Of a stretch of 64,000 nucleotides of DNA, positions 23,358 through 34,400 are shown in pieces. Position 1 is the first letter of the stretch. Each line of letters starts with the position of its first letter. Under the pieces are notes generated by a model, which was not told the DNA's origin, did not search any database, and saw only the letters and a program-made list of their open reading frames with translations. The translations under genes were made by a program, and so were the position numbers. The stretch spans positions 1,110,911 through 1,174,910 of the forward strand of contig NC_046358.1 in the NCBI RefSeq assembly GCF_004027225.2, read 5' to 3'. Origin of the DNA: Strigops habroptila (lineage: Eukaryota > Chordata > Aves > Psittaciformes > Psittacidae).

Positions 23358-24907
23358 ACCTGGTCAAGAAACACTTTGCTACAGACATCAAACCTTATTT
23401 GACACCTTTTTGTGACACATGGGTTACACCATCTCTATCACTGCCAGGGCTCCAGGTGGGAAAACCTATTTCAACACTACTTTTTGTGGGCATTTTGGAA
23501 GTCATGTCTCACGGGGCAGATTTCACTGCGATGACTGATGGGAACAAGGACAAGGTCTGTTGGGAATGGGTTAGAGATGTTAGGAAGAAGTTACTGTTAC
23601 TCCCAGGTAGCATTTTAGGGGGTTTGCTGTATATTTCTACTGTTGTTGCAGCAAAAGCTGTTGTGTTTGAGTGGCATTTCCCTGCTGCTACAATCATGAA
23701 TCCTAATGGCCTCTGATACTAACTCACACTAAACTCACACACTCTACCTGATTGCAGTCTTAAAGGTGCTCTTAGCCCATGATGAAGAACACTCACAGAC
23801 ACTAGATGCTGCTCTTGTTATTAACAGTGATGATAATAACCACAGCCCTGATAAGACACTAATATTTCCCCTTTTCAAGTTGCCTACTCTTCACCCAAAG
23901 TCCAGCATTTTTCACAAGCCTTTTCCATGTGCCATAAGAGCAAAAATGAATGACCACAGCAGACAAGAGAGAAGTGTACATCATAAAAATAACATCTGAC
24001 AACAGCACTGGTCAGCCCAAAGGCAGAGCCCTTAGTCCTTCCCCTCCCATCGAGCTTCTCCACCCTTGCAAGCTCGCAGCTCCCTCTTCAAAGAGACTCA
24101 CACAAGTCAAAACAATGTATGGCCCGCTTCCATTGCTATAAAAGCCCACAAATGCAGCCCAGACAACAATGCCAGGCTCCTGCCACGGCTCCCCGTGTCT
24201 TCAGGAGGATATTTGACCTCCAAGGATAATACCAGCCGGAAAATCAGGGAGTGAGACTTCCTTTGCTTTAAAGTACAATAGGACTTCACCCACCTCCATG
24301 TCCTTTAGCACTGATTTGTGCTGCCCTCCCTGAGGACCCCTGTTCCAACATGAGCTCTGGCCTGGGCCACTCACAGTGCCAGGCTTTAGCCAGGCTGCCC
24401 CCGAAGTCCCCAGCAGAAGCATAATGCTGTCCCCATGGCCAGAATTTGGGCTGCTGGAGCCCCTGTCCCATTAAACCCCACACTCACAGGCAAGGCTTGG
24501 GTGACCCATGAAGAAACACTGCCCTGCACCATCAGATGGTCTCCAATTGGATTTGATGGGGCTGAGTGAGAGGCAGCCCCTGCACAGCCTCACATCAAAG
24601 AGCACAGTTTGCTTCTCCCTTCCCTTCCTATGCTGATGGGGAAGGAGCAGAAGCAGCCGCACCCTGCAGGGAGATAAGAGGGAGATCAGGAACCCTCTAA
24701 TGTGGGAAGCGTGAGCCACGGCTCAGTGACAGCGGGGAGAGGACAATGTGTTCAGAGCCTGCAGACTGTCAGAGCTTTTAGGGGTGCCCCACAGGGAGGG
24801 GGAAACGTGGAGAGCAGCAGCCACCCGGCCCCAGCCTCATCTCATCTCTCGAGTCTTTTCTTGAGCTACGGCCACAAGTACTCTCAGCCCTTTCTCCATC
24901 ATCTTAC

Positions 24908-25402
24908 AATCATCAGAGACTGCTTTGGGTTGAAGGGACCTTAAAGCTCCTCCAGTTCCAACCCCCTGCCACAGGCAGGGACACCTTCCACTAGAGCAGG
25001 TTGCTCCAAGCCCCTGTGTCCAACCTGGCCTTGAACACTGCCAGGGATGGGGCAGCCACAGCTTCTCCGGGCACCCTGTGCCAGCGCCTCAGCACCCTCA
25101 CAGGGAAGAGCTTCTGCCTCAGAGCTCATCTCAATCTCCCCTCTGGCAGGTTAAAGCCATTCCCCTTGGCCTGTCCCTACAGGCCCTTGTCCAAAGCCCC
25201 TCTCCAGGTTTCCTGGAGCCCCTTTAGGCACTGGAGCTGCTCTAAGGTGTCCCCTTCAGGAGCCTTCTCTTCTCCAGGCTGCCCCAGCCCAGTTCTCTCA
25301 GCCTGGCTCCAGAGCAGAGCTGCTCCAGCCCTCGCAGCAGCTCCGGGGCCTCCTCTGGCCTCGCTCCAACAGCTCCACGTCCCTCTTGTGTTGTTGCCCC
25401 AC
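24908..25402 (-). mobile_element. CR1 LINE fragment, one of the longer J-type copies
   Basis: Minus-strand copy running from the tail complement near 24911 through all modules to CAGCTCCACGTCCCTCTTGT and TTGCCCCA. On the minus strand a frame carries the ORF2-tail similarity RLRELGWGSLEKRRL with preceding residues. Confidence 0.9.
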
Positions 25403-28097
25403 AGGTGGATGCAGGAGCTGCAGAGTGCAGCAAAGGGGGAGAATCGCTCCTTCGCTTTCCTCATCTTAAGCCCAGCTGCCTCTCACTTTAACAAAACCAT
25501 TATAAAGTGTCAGAAGTGTGGCCCCTGGCCCCAGTCTTCCAGCTGGGATTCAATTAATATCAATTAATTTAAAGTGAATTAAAAGCTGTGGCGTGAGGCT
25601 CTGTCCTTGTTTAACTTGGCCAGCGTAACACCACCCCCCTCATCTCGATCCCTGCACACTGAACACAGCCCTGGCCCTCAACACAGCAGGTAGGGGTAAG
25701 CAAAGGTTAAATAGTGAAAACGGCATGAATAAATAAGAAGGAGCTCAGCAGGGAAGGACCTGCTGCCTTGGCACCACACACAGTGCTCCCAGCTTCATGC
25801 AGGCACCCTGGAAGGGAGGACAACCTTCCAACAGCCCTGGGTGACAGGAGAGGGGACACTGGGGTTTACTGTGCTGTAAGTGCCAAGATGAACCAGGGTC
25901 ACTTGATGGGACATGTCAGAAGGAGCAGTTTATAAGCAGCCCCTCACTTGAAGGTCGATGGTGTTAATGCATTATGGCTTCTGCTGAGCCCAGCAGAAGA
26001 CCTTTGGAGCATCAGGGACAACACAAGACCCTTCTGCTCTTTGTGTATGGTAGCTGTTCCTCAAGCAGCACATTAGCAAGTCATTATGACACCTGCAAGG
26101 TCCAGTGGCCTTTCCACTAGCCCATGTACACAGCAGCTTATCCTGCCTTCCTCTTGGGAGCCCAGTTTATCCTGTCCGTGCTTCCTTATCGGCTATAGAG
26201 AGATAAAGAATTGGCTCATTTTATGGCCGGTCTCGCTTCACCCTGCAGCTGAGCAGCAACTTCTGCCGCTGCCACAGGCTCTGCTCCTCTGGCAGCCACA
26301 CGGGCTTTGACCAGGGTTCCTCTAAAAGCAGGGGGAGATTCCAACACTGTCTCTTGGACAGAGCTCCTGAAGGAGGAGTAACAATCAGGGTGACCTTGGC
26401 TGCATCCCAGATTCCTCCTGTTGTGTCACGCTGGGGCCTGGGAGCCAGCTTGGTGCCACTTACCTGCTGGCATCACCTGGATTTCAGTCCATTAAGGACA
26501 CAGCCCTGGGGCAGTAAGTGAAAGGGAGCCAGGAATGTTCCATTAACATGCAGAAACATTCCCAGCTACGATCCTGAGCCGTGGCACTGAGGTGATTGGA
26601 TGGTGCAGGGTAAACAGACCGGGGCTGGGTTTATTAGAGCCTGTTCCCTTCTCCGGGTATCTTATGCTAATGCCCACAGAGATCTGGGAGATAGGAACAG
26701 TTGGAGGAGTGTAAAAGGAAACCAGCAGACAGCTATTAACAGAGGGAAAATTCACAGGTACCCAAGCTTGGGCCCAGCGACGGGTTTTATTACACTGCCA
26801 GGGGCTGGCAGAACACCAAGTTTCTATTCTAACGTGTGTATGAGTTTGTGTCTGTGTGTGCACAGACTTTGGTATCAACCACGAGATGGAAGAGGGAGAT
26901 TTTAACATAAAAGCTACAAAATCCACGTCAAAGTAATTTCTAACAGTGTCTCGGTGCTGCCACAGGAGTGTTTCTGGGACATAAAGAAGGGTGGAAGCCC
27001 CAAATGTGTGGGTCCGCTGTGCACACGCGTGTGGGCAGCAGAGCAGTGCTGTCAGCACGGTACAACAGGCGTGAGCCAAGTGCTTCACCTGCATCTCCAC
27101 AAACACACCCCTCTGACCAACAGCTTTGTCCAGAGCAGTGAGAAACCCTGTGTCTACCCTCACCTCGGGGTGAAATATGCAGCAAAACACCACAAATGAG
27201 TGTTTCCAACTCATCTGGAGGAGGAGTAGAAGCGGCTACATAAGGAATCCAGGGCAGCTCTGCTGACAGAACAACAGGCCCTGCAGCAGAGGCAGCCTTC
27301 AGAGAGGAAATCCCAGGTGCTGGGGATGACTCCAAAGTATTCCATAGGGATTACATGTGCTTTAGCCTAAACGCAGTTAAGAAAACCCCATAGCCAAGCA
27401 TGTTCAAAGGTGCCCTCACAGGAAATCCCACTCAAGACACTGGTAATCTCTTCCTTCAGGCCAACAATGAGTATTTTAAAGCCAAACCATGTTTTAAAGC
27501 CACACCTTTGGATTCTGACCACATTCTGGTGAGCAGGGTCTGACCCCAGCCCATGGCAGGAGCCTCCTGAGCTTTTGAAAGAGGATAAAAATACCTGAAG
27601 GCTTTGTCTTGGCTTTGCTTCCAGTCCCGCACTGGAGCAGAGGTGAATATCTCGGCTGCCAATACAAAGCGTCCCTGAGGTTTGGTTGTACCTTGGTTTA
27701 TACCTTGTTTTCCCTTTACCTTCTTTCCCCTCCTTGCAGATCTGCTCTCAGAGCAGTGCCTGGATCCCTCTCACATCTTCTCTCATGTTATTTCTAATGC
27801 TCATCTGAAAGAGGAGGGCAATAACCTGCCTGTTTCTCACCAAGCACTGAGCCATCCCAGGAAACTCTTCTCCATCCTCACGCTGCCAGTGGAGCAGCAT
27901 CCACAGTTATCCCACTATTTCCTATATGGCAATACCCTGGGAAGGACACTTTAACTGGTCTAGGGCTTGAAATTGCTACATAATGAAAGATAATGGCACT
28001 ACAGGCATGGAAAGTGACTCAGGACACTTACAGCACACGGCCACAGGGATCCGTGTGTGTGTTAATGGCCTCTGAGAGGCCATAAAAGAAAAGGCCA

Positions 28098-28124
28098 CAT
28101 CCATCCATCCATCCCTCCCTCCCT
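28098..28124 (+). repeat. CATC/CCTC tetranucleotide repeat
   Basis: CATCCATCCATCCATC grades into CCTCCCTCC at 28098-28124, about 290 bases upstream of the ATG exon of EPS8L2. A simple repeat. Confidence 0.85.
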
Positions 28125-28416
28125 GCCGGACTGGCAGGGCTGCTTCACTCGGAAAAGACATGCTGGAATACCACAAAGTTGGGATGTGCCTGGAATGGAT
28201 GGGCAAGAGGGGAGAGGTGGGCATAGGTTTGGGAAAGGCGTCCTGGTCAGAGCTGTGAGAGGTGTCTGAGCCACAGGGCAGACCAAGGAAGCCCCATGGT
28301 GCTCACCTCACTGCCTGGAGCCCCCAGATGAAGGTGGGAAGGGCACAGGCACATGGATATATCATCTGATGGTGTGTTTTCTAACACTAACGCTGTCTCT
28401 TCTGCTTCTGCTGCAG

Positions 28417-28481
28417 TTGCCTGTCCTGCGAAGCGACATGAGTCTCAAGGGATCCCTCAGCAGCAACCCTGGCTCATCAAA
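28417..28481 (+). CDS. EPS8L2: EPS8L2 exon 2 with start codon (coding 28438-28481)
   Basis: Acceptor TTCTGCTGCAG ends at 28416; 21 bases of leader precede ATG at 28438. The start has a G at -3 (GACATGA), an acceptable Kozak context. It encodes [14 protein letters not shown] plus two bases of the next codon; donor GTAAGG at 28482. This N-terminal stretch is poorly conserved in the family, so the start rests on the in-frame ATG and on phase agreement with exon 3. Confidence 0.85.
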
Positions 28482-31400
28482 GTAAGGATCTCATGGTGGG
28501 CTTCCTCCCTCTCATAGCTGGCACCACCACTCCTTCCTACCAAACAGAGGGATGCTCCCAGTGCTCCCATTGCCCCCCAAGTCCCTGGTGCTTGTTTCAC
28601 CCTTCCTGGGTACCTCACAAGCTGTGCCTATAGCCAGAATCACTGCCTCACAGGTCCTACACGCTGGTAGTGCCATATTAGGTGGAGAGAAGAGAGGGAC
28701 ACCAGGAGTCTCCACCTGCAGCTTAGGGGCTACAGCAGCTTCCCAATGGAGCCAGAGCCAGCAGCTCTCCCTCCCTCCTGCACACTCCTGGTCCCAGGGT
28801 GTAGGGGTGTGAGCACCATGAGCCTGCCCTCAAGGGGACATGGTGACAAAGCAGAGAGTGCCACTGGCCACCCCCTGGCTCAGTGCACCCTGCAGGACAG
28901 CCCCACCACAGCGCCTGAAACCTCGAGGTCCTGCTTCGATCCTCTCCTGCCAGACGTGAGCTGGGGAAAACACTGTTCCTTCCTGGCTGTGCACTCCTGG
29001 GCACAACCCAGCATGGGGGGGGGTGGCCCTACAGGGAATATAAGCCATGCTTGGAGACCTGACACGCCAAAACTCAAGTGTTTGCACACAGTTATGGCTT
29101 TAACCTGCCAGAGGGGAGATTGAGATGAGCTCTTAGGCAGAAGCTCTTCCCTGTGAGGGTGCTGAGGCGCTGGCACAGACTTTTCCCAGAGAAGCTGTGG
29201 CTGCCCCATCCCTGGCAGTGTTCAAGGCCAGGTTGGACACAGGGGCTTGGAGCAACCTGCTCTAGTGGAAGGTGTCCCTGCCCGTGGCAGGGGGATGGAA
29301 CTGGAGGAGCTTTAAGGTCCCTTCCAACACAAACCATTCCATGGTTCTATGAATTAGTCCATCCACATTTTTACATGGGACATTCTATATCTGAGCCCCT
29401 GCCTTCAAGGAGTGCCTCTCAAAAAGGTCCATAACAAGGGGTCTTAATTCTGACCCTTACGCTGCTGCAGGTTCAGGTACAATGTGGAGGGGTCTCCATT
29501 TACCTGCGCTGCCCCCTGTAAGAACCCTGCTTACCACCCACCGGGAGTCACCGTCCCTAAAACAGCCCCTCCAGAAGCAACGTCCTTCCAGGGGACACGG
29601 TGTGAAGGTAACTCTAGTGGGGACAGGCCCTGATGGGCTCCTCTGTCTCCTGTTTCCAGCTGCTGGGTTCAGTGACGTGCCGTGGTGTGGATATCAGCTA
29701 GGGTTGCAGAGGGAGCTGCTGGCACAGGCAGACAAGCAAATGCTTTGCCTGGTAATTTGGAGTCATAGAATGGTTTGTGTTGGAAGGGACCTTAAAGCTC
29801 ATCCAGTTCCAACCCCCTGGCACGGGTAGGGACACCTTCCACTAGAGCAGGTTGCTCCAAGCCCCTGTGTCCAACCTGGCCTTGAACACTTACTATCATA
29901 CCATGTGTGACAGACGTGATGAGGAGGGCAGGACTGCTCCCGCTCAGGACAGCAGCAGAGCTGACAAAGTGTGAGCTTCAGTGTGAGAGGAGATGTTGAA
30001 AAGATCCAGGAGCTGATGGTTTCTTTGTACCTTTGTCTTTCACAGTGGCAGCATGGGCAGAGCAGATGGAGCCGCCAAGCTGAGCGCCAAGGACCTGTAT
30101 GGTAAGTCATGTCCACAAACACATCTAAGGCTTCACTTTGAGCAACCTGCTCTAGTGGAAGGTGTCCCTGCCTGTGGCAGGGGGTTGGAACAGGATGAGA
30201 TTTAAGGTCCCTCCCAACCCAAACCAGTCTGGGACTCTATGGCAAAAGCACCTCTGGCGATCTGGATGTGGCTGTTGGGAAGTTTTAGGCTGGAATTCAA
30301 TCAAAGCCACATTATTCCAGCCTTCCATACAGAACAGGCTGGCCTGACATGGCAGCAAGAAGTGCCACCACCTCCCATGCTGGGGCCAGCTGTGCTTTTG
30401 TGAGGACAAGCTGTGCAGATCATTGCTTCCCCTCACTCAGATCCTCTCCAGTGTGTTACTGAGATAACCTGATAAAGGCCTAACAAAAGAGAAACTGTCC
30501 TCAGCATGTTAATGATTATCCTCTTGTAACTACCCGGTGAACCACAACAACTCCAGTGCCCTTTGGCTCTCTGGAAGCAGAGGGAATTGGTAGGATGGTG
30601 CTTGGGCAAAGCCTGTTAGCAGCATTGTTTAGAAACCACCCCAGCTTCAGAGCAGCCAGGGAGGCACTGCTTGTAGAGCTGCAGAGAATATTTAGGTGTC
30701 AATACCAGTTAGTCCTGATCTTAGCAGGTCCCTTAATGTATCCCAGGTGAAAACTTGGCCTGGGGGGTGGGCAGAGCAAGCAGAAAGTTGTCACCTCCCT
30801 CAGACAGTGCTTGGATAAGAAGATGGGGGAACATCAGCAGCTTTTGGGGTCTCTGAGCCTGCAGACTCTCCCACCTCAGAGCTGTCGATGTACTTGGTTG
30901 ATGGTTTCAATGTACAAACCGTCTGCCTTGTTGCAGAGCTGATATGTGATCAGAAATCTCCCTTTGCAGCCCCAAAGTGAGGGTGGTTTGTCCCTGGGGA
31001 GTGACTTTGGTGCTGAAGGGGTTTGGCTGGAGGTTTGTCAGTGTGGAGCAGCCTGGAGCGGTGTCCCACAGTGACTTACAGTGCCCGGGGACAAGTGGTT
31101 GCTGGTGGGAAGGTGGAGGCTGTGCTTGGTGGATGAAGTGTTAAAGTCATTGATAACTCTGATTAGCTGCAAAGAAGTGAAACAAGGGAGTAAAGGTAGA
31201 ACAGAAACCTGCTGTTACTGGCTGAGACTCTTTGGGACCTGGATGGTGCATGATGGGCAAGTGCCAAGTGGGTCTTTGAACTGTGTTAGTCACTTGCCTG
31301 GAGATGAAAGGACACAGGATAAGCCTGGAAAGAGGCAAAAGGATGAGGCATGGAAATGTTAGGGTGCTGCTCCACTCTGCACACTGCTAGTTCAGAGTTG

Positions 31401-34400
31401 CTCCTACCACCTCTAATGGCATCATTCCTTTTGCTGTGCACCAAAAGCTCCTGTAGATGTGATTAGGGCAGAAAGATCCCTGTAAGGTGAACAGAGCCCT
31501 ACAGAGATGTGTAGAAATGAATCAGAGACCCAACAACTGCAGTGGAAGCACAGCACAGAGGCAGGTTTGCACCCAAGAGCGGAGGCACCCATGGCTTGGA
31601 GCTGTCAGGGTCTCAGGGTGGGATCTAATGGTCATCATGAGCAAGGACCAGCCCGCAGTGCCTCCTGCACCACAAAAGCCAGGGAAGGGAAAGGCTGAGA
31701 CTGCCTTTAAAACAAACACAGTTTCTCTTATAAGCCATTGTCATAGTGAGTTACATGTTTTACAGGGGTTTTTTTGCATAGACACACCCCAAAAGTAAAT
31801 TTCACCAGGGATGGACCTCTCCGACCAAATTCCAGCAAACCAGTCCTCAAGAGGAGTAAATCAACTGCCCATTAGTTCCCTGCAGCAATCTGAGGCCTGC
31901 AGTGATTTAGGCTGGATATAAGGCCCAAACCACTCTGGGATGCTCTGATTTACTGCACACATCAGTGGCTCTTGGCCAGCTCAGCCCAGCACCACACGAG
32001 CACATCCTGTGCATCCTGAGGGCTTTTCCTTGGCAGGACTTTAAACCCACTCCTCTGGTTCAGCACACTGTTATCAAAGGACACTCAGCAAGTGTTAAAC
32101 CAACATTTAAACATCTGGTCCTCCTGGCACTCCCATCCTGCCTCCCCCAGCATCATTTTCTGCTGTGAGCTGGCACATTTGGGGATGGAGAGCAGGCCAG
32201 AACTGAAATTCCAGGGAGAATTATGTTTCATAATGAAAACGAATCTCATCAAGCTGAGCTGGCCTTGATTCTGGGATCACGCTGCTGCCAAGGGACACTT
32301 GGAGCTTACAAGACATTTCATATTCCCATTTTCCTCCAGTGTCATCAGGCTGCACCCTCAGTTTGTGCATGCTGCCAGGCCTCCGAAGAAATGAGCACAG
32401 TGATTCCCAAATTCACAGCCAGCTACTGCATTGGAAGCTCACTGGGAAACATACACAAATGCTCCAATGCACATAGATGGCTTGGATTTAGGTTTCAGCC
32501 TGGAGGAGGCTCCTTAACGGGAGAGCTTAGAGCAGCTCCCAGTGCCTAAAGGGGCTCCAGGAAACCTGGAGAGGGGCTTTGGACAAGGGCCTGTAGGGAC
32601 AGGCCAAGGGGAATGGCTTTAACCTGCCAGAGGGGAGATTGAGATGAGCTCTGAGGCAGAAGCTCTTCCCTGTGAGGGTGCTGAGGCGCTGGCACAGACT
32701 TTTCCCAGAGAAGCTGTGGCTGCCCCATCCCTGGCAGTGTTCAAGGCCAGGTTGGACACAGGGGCTTGGAGCAACCTGCTCTAGTGGAAGGTGTCCCTGC
32801 CCGTGGCAGGGGGTTGGAGCTGGAGGAGCTTTAAGGTCCATTCCAACACAAACCAGTCTATGATATCTTCCCCTGGCTCTATCCCTCCCAGAGGTGATAC
32901 ACTTTCTTGGTGCTCAGCTGTCCTCAGTGGAGTTTCGTGGCTGCCACAGGAGCAGGACACTCATCCTTTCCTCCTGCCTTAACAAGCAGCACCCCAGTTG
33001 CTCAGCTCCCCATTCTGGAAGAGTCTGCCCAGAGCAAGCCCCGGCTCTGCTGGGGAATGGCTGGTACTATCAAGTTGCCACCTTACTCAATGCACAGCCA
33101 CCAGCTGAATTAATGTTAATGCATACCATAAATAAATTAAGCTGCTTCTCCACTTACTGGCATCTGTTCTGAACCCAGATGAAAGCCTGAGGAGGGGGGA
33201 GACCAGGATGGCTCTGGAAGAAGACAAGGGAAGGGCTGGAAGGAAGCGTTTCTGCTCCCCACAGCAGGCTTCTGCCACCCCTTCCTGTGGTGACAGCCAG
33301 GTGGACTTCTGCAGGTGACCACCTAAGCTGGTTCCGTGGTTGGTCAGACAGCACTGCCTCTTGTGATGGACTGGGCTTTGTAACCATGAGTTGAGGGCAG
33401 TTTGATGGTGACAGTGGGTTTCTCATGGGGCTGTAGGAAGGAACTGGCTCTGCAGCAGCATTCAGAACATCCCATTCCTGTTTGGCTGCTGTGTCTGTCC
33501 TTGTGGTGCTCAGCTGCTTCCCAGCACCCCTGGCCAACTCCTTGGGTGTCTTTGCCTCTCATTTCAAGTGCTTGGGCACAGAAGTGCCCAGTGGATCCAA
33601 AACTAGGGCCACAAAACAGAGCCAGGGGACATGGAGGAGCACGGCAGAGGTGGGACCCTGTGATGCAAACCTGTGATAGAGCCACTTGGTTCCAACCTGC
33701 CCACCCCATCCTCAGTACACTCAGTTTTGGGAAAGACTGAAACCTGTCAGGATACAGGGCTGGAAGAGGGATTCTGGAGCAAGAGACACTGCCTGTGGCG
33801 TGAGTTCTGCTGGAGGAGCAGAGTGGTGACACGATCACTTGACACTGCATGTCCATGTAACCCAAGCCAGGCTCCAGCACTGTAACAGGACACGGGGCAC
33901 CAACACAAAGAGAAGAGCCATTCCTGCTGCCCAGCGTGGTCCTGGGCAGGTATCAGCTGCCTGGGGAGCTGCAGGGACAGAGACTCCGCTGGTGCTGCAC
34001 CCATAGGCCACCATCAGCTGCGTGGCAGAGGCCACTGGCCCTGGCTAGGCAGAACATACTGATAGAGAAGGAGTAAATTATGTTTAATGGTCACAAACCA
34101 ACTCGGGCGACCTCCACAGACCTCCCTTGTCTGCCACCAGGGCCTCCAGCCCCCAGACACATGGGGATGTCTCCAAGATGAGACCTTGGGGTCCCTGCTG
34201 TGAGATGCCCATCACAGACTTGTGCCACCTCCAGAATCACCCCAAAAGCAGACAGAAACATTGACTCAACAGAGTGTTGCTTTCCCTAAAGCTGCGTTTC
34301 CTAGTGCTGGCTGGGCCTGAGGACCAGCAAAAGGGTCATTTGTTACTCTCAGTTATTGCCTGCCCAAGCCCTGAGCTTGTTCACTAGCTCAGCTGGAGCC

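Larger units (their letters stand above)
6797..28416 (+). other. EPS8L2: EPS8L2 intron 1 (inferred)
   Basis: About 21.6 kb of non-coding DNA between the putative first exon and the ATG exon. It holds nine CR1 fragments (listed separately). The blocks between them (6.8-10.3, 10.5-12.7, 13.0-16.1, 16.5-17.9, 18.0-19.3, 19.8-20.8, 20.9-21.5, 21.9-22.9, 23.4-24.9 and 25.4-28.4 kb) show no recognisable coding exon or RNA gene. Open frames at 13.6-14.1 and 26.5-27.2 kb on the minus strand have no family resemblance. Possible regulatory stretches are the AP-1 plus TATA-like block at 20.16-20.29 kb and an AATTAAT-rich homeodomain-like cluster near 25548-25580; both are weak. Confidence 0.5.
28482..30045 (+). 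other. EPS8L2: EPS8L2 intron 2
   Basis: A 1,564-base intron containing two CR1 fragments in opposite orientation (29092-29352 plus, 29763-29890 minus). Nothing else is recognised. Confidence 0.85.

Noticed and set aside
24137..24144. TATAAAAG, a perfect TATA-box word in intron 1
   Set aside because: No convincing exon, donor or initiator follows, and such words are expected by chance in 64 kb.
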